In this document: piece by piece, positions 56,401-64,000 of the stretch
Layout: each line of letters opens with the position of its first letter
Numbering within the stretch: the stretch's first letter is position 1
Assembly (NCBI GenBank): GCA_023333565.1
Contig: JAJKFH010003173.1
Location: forward strand, 2,170,001-2,234,000
From: Puffinus mauretanicus
Lineage: Eukaryota > Chordata > Aves > Procellariiformes > Procellariidae
Length of the DNA: 64,000 bases
Reading direction: 5' to 3'
Translations under genes and position numbers: made by a program
The notes under the pieces: generated by a model
Database searches by the model: none
Told to the model about the DNA's origin: nothing
The model's input: only the letters and a program-made list of their open reading frames with translations

Positions 56401-59400
56401 GGAAACGGCAGGGCTTTGTCCTCGGGTGTTTGTAGTGCAGCAAAGCCCTCTCCAACCTGACCCAGCCACGGCAAGAGGGGTGCTGGGGGTTTTGCTGTTC
56501 TGCATTTCTTTCACCCGGTTACCGATGGAGAGCTTTGCTGTGTCCTGAGGTTCTAAGTTACAAAAGCCTTTCTTGGGTTGTGAAGTATTAACATCCATCT
56601 TTGCTGATTCATAGTGGGTTTTTGGAAGGTTAAGAGATTAGTGTCACTAGGTTAATATCACCATTAACCCGATTAAGCTGCAGCTCCGGAATAGGTTTGC
56701 AATGTACACAATCAAACAGCACCGTAGGCACTAGTTATTAGCTAATGCAGTCTCAGGGATTCCCCTGTGAATCCCTGGCTCCCCTCTGAGGAAAATAGGA
56801 TCCAACAAGGCAGGAGCTGGTGGGAAACCTAGTACAACCCCCTGCTCCCAGGCCTGTTGCACGGCTGCATCATGCCTCTCCCGCACAGCACCTTCGAGGA
56901 CTGTCCGCACCACCTAGCACTGTCGGAACGGCTTTAGCAGGAGAGATTCAGCTTTAATGCTCCTCTAGACCCAAGGTAGGAAGAGATTATCTGGGATAAG
57001 TCAAAGCTTCGCTATCCCTCGTGTAGGGTATCATCCTCGTGTATGTAATACATGCAGATACACACGCACGCAGGCCAAGCTGCGGTGCCAAGACCCTCCT
57101 GGATGCTGCATTGACCGAAGCGATTCAGCGTCGCTCTGAGCTGTGCTGCTCAGCTCTGGCCGACAGCGATGCCAGGCAGGATTTGCCCACGCCGCTCCAG
57201 CACTCTAGTGGAAGCGATCCCCGAGAGCAGGGCTATCGCGTTGCATCGGGATAACGCTCCCGAGCGGGTCCCTGCGTGAGATCGAGGAGGGGGTGTTGGC
57301 ACTGGGGATAAAAATGATCCTGGCAGGACTAGGAACAGGTAAAAAGTGGGATCGGGTGAGTCCGGAAAGCAATCGTTCAGAGAGGGGAGGATGGGGAGAG
57401 CGTCTATGGGCAGCACCGTGCTGCAGGGTGGGACCGGGCGGCACGGCGGCCGGCCAGGGCTCCTGCAGCCGGGGGGGATTTAGTCCTAAGCTGCCCCAGA
57501 TTCAAAGCTACAGCCTCATTTGTGTTTGAATATGAAATGTATGCGGGAGAGAAGCTCAGCTGGGAGGTTAGGGGGAGAGAAGATAAGGGACATTTTCTAG
57601 GCTTTGAAATCCATCCCCTAATGAGAGCTGATTTCGGTCTGGGGAGATAAAGGCGGTCTTTGACAGAGATCAGAGCGCTCCGGTGTCCCCCGAAGAAAGG
57701 GGCACCCCGCCACGGGGGAGCGGCAGGGAGCAGCCTGTGCCGGGCTGTGGCCATTCCCGGGGTGCCTGGGGTCCCCCGCTCCTGCCCGCCACGTCGGGGC
57801 TAATTAAGGAGAGACAGATCACTGCTCCTGGCAGCGAAAGGGGGGCGGGGAGATGGAGGGCCGGGCTGGCATGTGCAGAACTGCTCGTTTTGAAACTCTG
57901 GAAATCACACACATCCTTCTAAAAATGTGGTTGCAATACTTCATCAGGTATAACGTTTCTAAGCTTTGCAGAGTAGCTGAATGTATTTTTCCGCGTTCCC
58001 AACGTGTCGTTCACTCAAGGGCTTTGACAACAGTTGCCTCAAGTTTAGGTCCAGGGCCGAGCATCTGGCATTTGTGTGATGGGGAAAAAATTCTCCCCCT
58101 CTCTGAAAGCAGGAGGCGGTGCAGAGAAGGGGCTGCCGCTTTCCCAATTGCAGGGCAGAGCAGCACCCTAAAAACCAGTGTTTCAAGCAGGGCTTGAAAT
58201 TGCCCCAGTACACCCAAGAAACCCAGAATAAAAGCCAGCAACAGCAATTCCCATTCTCTTGCTCCCACCGTAGCCTAGCCCATGTTCCTGGAAACATCTA
58301 AATGACCATTCAGCTCATTAATAGGCCCCAGCTTTGCAAGGCAGAGATTGCTTTTTCTGTCCACAAGATGCATTACCCTTTTAGGTAATGGAGACCGATG
58401 GGCACGGTGGGGAGGAGATACGCTCCTATAATGGAGAGGGGCTGCAGCGGTCTGGCTGTAGCAATTAATAGGCTAAGTAATGAGAGAGATGCTTGCAGCA
58501 GGACGACTGTGCTCTTTGCTGCAGCTTGGCTCCTATGACCATGAATGGACCAGGAAAAAGGAGCCCAAACCTTACACAAAAACGGTGTGAGGCTCAGATT
58601 AGAAAAAAACTAAGAGGAAGAATCATAAAAGCAAAAGGGGGATATTTAAAGAGGGAGCCTCTTAAGAGAGGGATTCGAGTCCTGCTCTGAGTAGCGTAGC
58701 AGTTCAGGGAGTAGTTGCATGGGTTTTTTGCAAAATACAGGAAACAATACACTTCCATACTGCTCTTTAATTATTTAAAGGTGCTTTTAATGTGTTGTTA
58801 GGCTATAGTAACAGCTTTCCCTTGGGTGTGTCTACAAAATAATTAGGCTTGGAGAAATTTGATTAATTTTTCATGAATTTTGATGATTAGCCAACTACGT
58901 TTTCAGAGATTCTTTTTTTTTTCCTTCTTGCCCTCTCCCAGTTTTTAACAACAGAAGGAAATTGTAAAGTCTTTATCATGAAGTGTTCCAAATCTGATGA
59001 TAGCTATAAGAAATTCAAGAATAGAAAGGAGCGATTGAGCAGCCTCTAAAAGAGAGGGGTCAGCAGTTCTCTCTGTTTCTACAACGAACAATAGGATCTT
59101 TCTCCTCCAATTCCTAATTATGGAGAGACAAGAAGGGAACAGAGAAAAGTCAGTGTTTTTTTCCTTAAAGTCTAAGACCCATACTCTTTATGGTCCCTGA
59201 AGACGTTTTTCCATACATATGGGTTGTATAGGATCCAGTTTTGATTTTTTCTCATTCATAGCATCAATGAGAGCCCTTTTTAGATGTCCTCTCTTTTCCC
59301 ATATCACCTCTCCCTTTGTCCAGGTCTGGCTTAGGAAAGGTAAAGCCTTTCCTAAGGGAAAGTCCCTGCACTTCACTTTGATTTCATCAAGCTGGTCCAG

Positions 59401-62400
59401 TTTCTCACACACGTACAGAACAGCTATGACCCTGTATATGTGAGGTTACCCCCGAAAAAAAAGACCTTTTTTTTTTTTTTTTTTAGTGCCAGCAGCCCAT
59501 GGCAAAAAGAGTTTTACTGCAATTTAAGACAACTTTCACTGTGAATCCGTAAAAATCTACAAAATCTAGGTCACTGAGCGGAGATGAATCTTCTGAGAAA
59601 GATCAAGCAGTATTTCACTCGAACCCCGTACTTGCTAGGAAGAGAAACAGCCTCTCGGGACAAACACCGCTCGAATTGTGTAACAGCTCCCGCACCCGCC
59701 CCGTGTCCTAACGAGAAGTGACACCCAGCTCGAGAGCAAGCCAAAGATGTGTGCTGGATCCTGCTATCTGCCTTGGTTTCTCTTGCTGAAGTGTAGCACG
59801 GTGAGGAAGCTGTGGATGCGGCTGAGTTAGCACTTAACGACCTACTACTCCAGTTACTAACTCTTAGACGTCTTTCAGCTCTGGCATACCTTTTCACTTC
59901 ACTATTTCTCCTAGCAGAAGGTAAAAAAGAGAGGGGTGGGGGACCAGTGGGCTCTGTTCTTGTAGAATTATCCCTTAAATGGCAATTCATTCATCTAGCT
60001 TCCAGTAGTATAAGAAATTATGCCTGAAATGATACAACGCTGGAAGGATAAAGAGATCGTGTTGTGTTTTCAAAGTTCAGCAATATCCACTGCAAGGAGA
60101 AAAGTACTTTAAGAAGGGGATCCTGATCCACAAAGAAAATCCATATTCTTGTGGATAAGCTAAACCCTGGCCGAAGTACGAGCTATAGCAGCAAACAGCC
60201 CTCCCAGACTCGGAGGATAGAGATCCTCTAAGCCAAAATGTTACGTCCGTTTTCAGTTTCCCACCACCCAAAGCAGACCAATCTGTTACCCCCTTTTTCT
60301 TTTTTTTTTTTTTTTGGAAGAGAAAATATAGTAAGAAAAAGATTGGCATCTATTCAGAAAGGAAAAAAAAAACCACAAAATAATATTGGGTAGAGAAACA
60401 TCACTGCAACAAAATAAAAGGAGGAGAAACATCTATGAGGTAGGAAAGCAAAACCTACAGGTGCGGAGAGCAGGTCCTGCACTTGTATCACTTGGGAAGA
60501 GTCTTCCCTAAGAAGCTGTTCCTCCTTGGGAAGCCCCGGCAGCCCCGGGGCTGTGTCCAGCAAAAGCAAAGCACGACCTCTTACAGAGCCCTTGGTGCAG
60601 GGTAAACGAGTGCTGTTGCTCCAGACCAAAAGCCTTTCTGCAGCATTCGGGGTGCGTTTGGGCTGGCTGCACTCCCTAGCACTGCCGCTAGCCCCCTTCT
60701 GAGCTGGGTCACAGGGCTGTCCCCGCTGCTGAAATACTGGCTCAAAGGGGGGGTGCGGGGGGAAGTCACATCTGCAGCTTTTGTAAGAGGTGGGTGTCCT
60801 TCTTTGGGCAACCAGAAGTTGTGCTTATGCTTTGGACTTTGCAGGGTTGACACTGGGTAACTGAGGATTTGGGTTTCCTTGGAAGCAGGTAGAGATGCTG
60901 CCCCCCGCCCCGTTACAAGAAAAGGTTTCTCTCTGCTTCAACGCTGCTGTAGAAATTTGCAATCGAGGGCAAAGCCAGCAATAGCCTCGCATGCAGACAT
61001 GCACAGCTGTGGCGCAAACGTTGTCCTTAACCCTTTCAATGGGCACCTGGAAACAAAAGGATTCTCCTGTACGAAAGCCCTGGCAGCCCTAAAAGAACCA
61101 CGGGGAGGTGTGGGGCTTGTGGTGCCCGTACGCTGCAACACAGATCTGCGTGCCAAGGGAGGCAGCTGCTCCAGCAGCGATATTGCAGGGTCCCGGGTGT
61201 AAAAACACAGCTTAAATACTGCAGGGCAGAGCACAGGCAGCACTGAGGCGGGGAGGGCTGGTAAATGTTCTGTGTTTTGCAGGGCAGGGATGTTGAGGCT
61301 TAAAAAGGGGGAGGGCTTTGTGTGGACCTGGGATTAAAAACCCCTTTAATAGGGCAACTTGACTTTCATTTTCACTTGTACAGTCTGTGGCAGCCGCGGT
61401 GTTTGGTGGGTTTGGCTATCATTAGGCAACTGGGAGGCTGATAAGCCCCGCTCAGAGATGTTTTAATCTTTGCAGACCCCGCCATGGGGCTTGCCCTAGT
61501 CCCTGCTGCCTGCGGGGCTTCGTTTTACCTGCCGTCATTTCACATGTCCAATTTAGACTCCTGATGCTTTACCTTCCCATTGAAAGGGTTAATGGAGTGC
61601 ATGCTTAATTGCCAGCACACCCGAGCCTTGCCCCATGCCTGTTACCTCCTCCGGCTGGTACGGTACCTGGGGTTGGCGTGGCTTCAGAGGGCAGCGCCAA
61701 GGATAGAGAGGGGAATACGAAGAGAGCATAGAAGAGAAGGGAAGAGAAAACAGAGGAATATATAAAACAACCAGAACACACCAACAAGAGACTCGGGACC
61801 ACTTGCACACAGTCACCAGAGACTTGAGAGAGAGGGAGTAAATGCATGAGCTGCAGCCCGTCACCCTCCCGTGCATCAGAGCCGCTTGCACAGGGCAGAG
61901 AGAGCAGGGAGGTCCCCTTGGAGATGGAGATCACCAGTTAAACACACACCGGCTCCGCAGCAGAGATGCCAGCGGTGTCGATGAAGCAAAGTGCTTAAGC
62001 AGGTGCTTCTATCTAATCCCAGCAAGGACCGGTTTTGGCACTCGAATTTCACCTTAGTTTTTTCTAGTGTTATTCTAACATCAGTGCTCGTCCTGCCTTG
62101 TATGGGTTGGAGCCTGTGGTGCAGAACATCAGAGAGATGTATTTTATTTAAACTTCTCAGGGGAATGAGTCTGGCAAGCAGAAAACAACCTCTGAATGCA
62201 TTAATGGGTTTAATTTTCTTAATCTGCTTTTTTTTAATTCCAAACTCGTCTTTCGCGTAGCTTTACAGCAGGTACCTTCATATCAAAGTGGGCATTTAGA
62301 GCTGCTAATCGTACTTACATGCCTGTCGTTAGCAGAACTCGCCTATGTCGTGTTGTACCTCAGGGTCTCATGTTTTGAGGTCAAACTTTGCCATATTTCT

Positions 62401-63867
62401 GTAACTTCGGACTGGGGTTTGACTCTCATTTTTCTTGCTGCTTAATGGCAACGCTTTGTCTTTTGCTCAGTGGCAGCAGCTCGTCCCTTCGGCAGGGGCA
62501 GCCGGGGAGCGCTGGGTGCCACCGCCCGTCCGCAGCCCCGACCCCGCGGATGGGGAACCTTACCTTGTGCTGGCCTGCACTGTACCTGCTATTTCCTGAT
62601 ACAAATCGGTTAAGCGATATACCACAGCGGTTGATTATGGCTATTATTTAGCTGTGCTCTCCTAACCGTCACTGTTATCAGCATATAGAAACAAACCCAG
62701 TAAAGCAAATTTTAATGAAACAACTAGAACTATTGACTATCAGCACCGACAACTTCAATCCCTGTGCTCTAACAGTTTGTTCAGCAAAGCTCCTTTTTAA
62801 AGCAATGACATGCCCCCTCTTGTGTTTGCCAGGGTGTAACTGAGCTGATTTTTTTTCCCATAGCATATGCAGCCCCATCTCCCATCCTGTCACGTCAATT
62901 AGCCATGCTGGAGCCCACCTAAGAGGTGTCAGTAAGCATTTCATTTCCACTGGGTCATCAGTAGGAATTACTTTTCCTACTCAGAGCCATTAGTTGGGGA
63001 GGGGGAGACGGAGGAAAGGAGACAAAAACCCCATTAAATCAGAGCGCTAACCAAATCATAGGTCTTTTAGCAAATGCTAAAGAAAGGAAAGAGCCAGCTT
63101 TTGTCTCCCGAGTTCCCTCAGGGCTCCTGAACTTTCACTTAGTTTGATGAATGTCCCACAATGGGCATTTTATCTTATTATGAATCTGGGAGTTAGGGCT
63201 TCGCTTTGGAAGGTCAGGTCAGCTGCTGGTTATGGGGTGACAGGGAAGTGGCACCGTAGCCCCTGCCTGGAGGATGCAGCTCCTGCACCCCCTTTGAGCC
63301 ACGTAAAAATCACCCGCATCTGCCCCTTATTTAGCTCGTGCAGAGACTGCAGAGGGGCAGATTAGAGCTTCACCTTTTGCAAGATGAGAGCAAGATGCTC
63401 TCCTGCTCCAGGGGCACGTGAGGAGCACTAATTGCTTGGGGGGCAGCAAGATGGTTCCCGAGAGCACAGGACAGTCCCCCGCAGTCACCTCTGTAGCATT
63501 TCTGCTGCAGTATTCGGTCCTGGTCAGTCACCGATCTACCCCTGCAGTAGATAGTAGCTGTGCACCAGTTACTACCTTGTACTGGTTGCTCTGTGGACCG
63601 CCTGATTCTCTGACCTGCAGTTTTTGGCTGATACATGTCCCGTCACCCCCCTAACCCCTCAGCAAAGCCAGACGCTGTTGCTGCTGCACATACCTTCGTT
63701 CAGCAAAGCTGGCGACTCCTCCACTATGGTTTCTCCTTCTCCCACCTGGGTCCGTGCGCGCAGGAAGAAGCGATAGCGCGAGATGGGGTCTGTCCTCTGC
63801 AGGGTGAACCTTGTCTGATTGGGAGAGAAGTTCTCTACCAGGGTTCGGCCCGTTTTGGATCCGTTAA
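38260..63867 (-). CDS. NFASC: NFASC, neurofascin, 3' part of the coding sequence (partial at 5')
   Basis: L1-family cell-adhesion molecule. NF186 clusters sodium channels at nodes and initial segments through ankyrin-G, and NF155 is its glial paranodal form (family knowledge). Exons seen: 63867-63694 (FN3-4), 61681-61667 (candidate microexon), 54811-54566 (mucin-like PAT), 52269-52153 and 50197-50042 (FN3-5), 45076-44945 (transmembrane), 44377-44308 and 38491-38260 (cytoplasmic). The cytoplasmic part matches neurofascin rather than L1, NrCAM or CHL1: it carries [18 protein letters not shown], the ankyrin-binding box FIGQY and the end [10 protein letters not shown]. The C-terminal SLA is a PDZ ligand reported to bind syntenin. 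The Ig domains, FN3-1 to FN3-3 and the start of FN3-4 lie beyond the right edge. Confidence 0.97.
38492..44307 (-). other. NFASC intron between the two cytoplasmic exons
   Basis: A 5.8-kb intron, AT-rich over 38760-39900. I searched by eye for the 12-nt RSLE-type neuronal microexon known from other L1-family genes and did not find one with both splice sites. A 113-codon plus-strand frame from an ATG at 41698 is noted but not called. Confidence 0.6.
44308..44377 (-). CDS. NFASC: NFASC cytoplasmic exon
   Basis: A 70-nt exon reading [19 protein letters not shown], then SFDY and a split Ser completed in the last exon. It is acidic, as in other neurofascins. Acceptor GTTTACAG, donor GTATGC. Confidence 0.96.
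44945..45076 (-). CDS. NFASC: NFASC transmembrane exon
   Basis: [17 protein letters not shown], then a single hydrophobic helix ([18 protein letters not shown]) and the stop-transfer KRSRGGKYP. Acceptor CCTCCCAG, donor GTAAGA. It enters and leaves in phase 1, so it can be joined directly to any of the upstream phase-1 cassettes. Confidence 0.98.
45077..50041 (-). other. NFASC intron upstream of the transmembrane exon
   Basis: A 5-kb intron; no exon, RNA gene or mobile element recognised. It has a T-rich run at about 47608-47633. Confidence 0.6.
50042..50197 (-). CDS. NFASC: NFASC exon: FN3 domain 5, second half
   Basis: [50 protein letters not shown]. It has the FN3 tyrosine-corner region (PGMMYKL) and the sequons NKT and NLT. 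Acceptor GTTTCTCAG, donor GTGAGAC; it leaves in phase 1. Confidence 0.96.
51800..51819. repeat. AT dinucleotide microsatellite
   Basis: Ten uninterrupted AT units inside an NFASC intron, followed by a short TAGA-type run. Confidence 0.9.
52153..52269 (-). CDS. NFASC: NFASC exon: FN3 domain 5, first half
   Basis: [18 protein letters not shown], then [19 protein letters not shown] and IT plus a split Ser. The B-strand Trp and two sequons (NIT, NYS) are seen. Acceptor CCACCAG with a perfect TACTAAC branch point at 52299-52293, donor GTAAGC. It enters and leaves in phase 1; the next exon restores the domain. Confidence 0.94.
54566..54811 (-). CDS. NFASC: NFASC mucin-like PAT exon (Thr-rich)
   Basis: A 246-nt exon (82 codons plus the shared phase-1 G) starting [12 protein letters not shown] and ending [12 protein letters not shown] count 46 Thr among the first 82 residues, with Pro, Ala and Asp between them: a densely O-glycosylated stalk as in the PAT domain of NF186. 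The beginning matches the LPPTTVG start of the human PAT region as I recall it. Acceptor CTCCCAG. The donor GGTACTG is weak, but no other GT is available before the frame closes at 54465. The Thr tract contains two 48-bp tandem copies (54654-54749). Confidence 0.9.
54654..54749 (-). repeat. NFASC: 48-bp coding tandem repeat in the PAT exon
   Basis: Two copies of a 16-codon unit with protein pattern [10 protein letters not shown] followed by six Thr, identical in protein and almost identical in DNA. The plus strand shows the complement as GTTGGGGTAGTTGTGTCGG repeats. Confidence 0.9.
54812..61666 (-). other. NFASC intron upstream of the PAT exon
   Basis: A 6.9-kb intron starting in a GC-rich stretch (about 54900-55200) and becoming AT-rich after 58700. 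It holds T runs at 59467-59484 and about 60299-60315 and a protein-like minus-strand frame at 59188-59442 with an 11-bp hairpin. No exon is supported. Confidence 0.55.
61667..61681 (-). CDS. NFASC: Candidate 15-nt NFASC microexon (ATPTP)
   Basis: The minus strand reads CTCTGAAG, then the 15 bases CCACGCCAACCCCAG, then GTACCG. With the phase-1 G from the FN3-4 exon it encodes Ala-Thr-Pro-Thr-Pro and hands on a phase-1 G. Human neurofascin, as I remember it, has ATPTA at exactly this point after the PPNE end of FN3-4. A pyrimidine-rich run lies upstream (61690-61745). No transcript evidence, but position, phase and residues all fit. Confidence 0.65.
61682..63693 (-). other. NFASC intron, no further exon seen
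   Basis: About 2 kb between the FN3-4 exon and the candidate microexon. I found no additional phase-1 exon or repeat of note. Confidence 0.55.
63694..63867 (-). CDS. NFASC: NFASC exon: FN3 domain 4, second half
   Basis: [58 protein letters not shown]. This is the neurofascin FN3-4 end, with sequons NGS and NQT. Acceptor CTCCCCAG, donor GTATGTG; it enters and leaves in phase 1. The exon with the first half of the domain is beyond the window. Confidence 0.97.
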
Positions 63868-64000
63868 CTGGGGAGGAAAGGCAGGTGGTGGTGGTTTCAG
63901 CCTTGTGTGAGAAAAACACTGTGCTGCCCACCTCATACCTCGCCCCAGGACCGGACCTGCCGTCGGTGTGGGGCCACGTGTGCTCAGAGCTATAGCTGCT

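Noticed and set aside
1..64000. CRISPR arrays, operons, bacterial promoters or phage features
   Set aside because: The spliced vertebrate gene structure rules out a prokaryotic reading, and there are no spaced direct repeats or operon-like gene runs.

Overview
This is vertebrate nuclear DNA, most likely from a bird. Coding sequence is cut into short exons with consensus GT/AG splice sites, introns are compact, and I recognised no LINE, SINE or LTR elements, only simple repeats. All supported coding exons are on the minus strand and belong to two neighbouring immunoglobulin-superfamily adhesion genes in the order NFASC (high coordinates) then CNTN2 (low coordinates). As I recall the human map, the same two genes lie next to each other in the same order and orientation at 1q32.1. 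The bird assignment is an inference from protein wording close to chicken axonin-1 and chicken neurofascin; the exact species cannot be read here.

Positions 1-15963 hold CNTN2 (contactin-2, axonin-1/TAG-1). All 22 coding exons are present (15897 down to 105). Every junction keeps frame, and the exons sum to 3111 nt, or 1036 residues plus stop: signal peptide, six C2-type Ig domains, four fibronectin type III (FN3) domains and a GPI-anchor signal. Sixty-six bases of 5'UTR precede the ATG and begin at a strong splice acceptor, so at least one upstream non-coding exon must exist. The best candidate ends at 28639 in a CpG-rich block. The CNTN2 3'UTR runs off the left edge.

Positions about 15964-32880 carry no recognisable protein-coding gene. 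They hold the inferred CNTN2 first intron and promoter, two GC-rich blocks, a TATA-box-like promoter on the plus strand, a G-quadruplex motif and microsatellites.

Positions about 32880-64000 hold the 3' half of NFASC (neurofascin): second half of FN3-4, a candidate 15-nt microexon, one Thr-rich mucin-like (PAT) exon, two exons of FN3-5, the transmembrane exon, two cytoplasmic exons ending in the ankyrin-binding FIGQY box and the C-terminus, then a roughly 5.4 kb 3'UTR. The 5' half of the gene is beyond the right edge.

The two products act together on myelinated axons. From established knowledge, NF186 (PAT/FN3-5 form) clusters at nodes through ankyrin-G, NF155 sits on the glial side of the paranode, and contactin-2 organises the juxtaparanode. 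The phase-1 exon boundaries of NFASC in this window permit exactly the in-frame cassette skipping that separates these isoforms.
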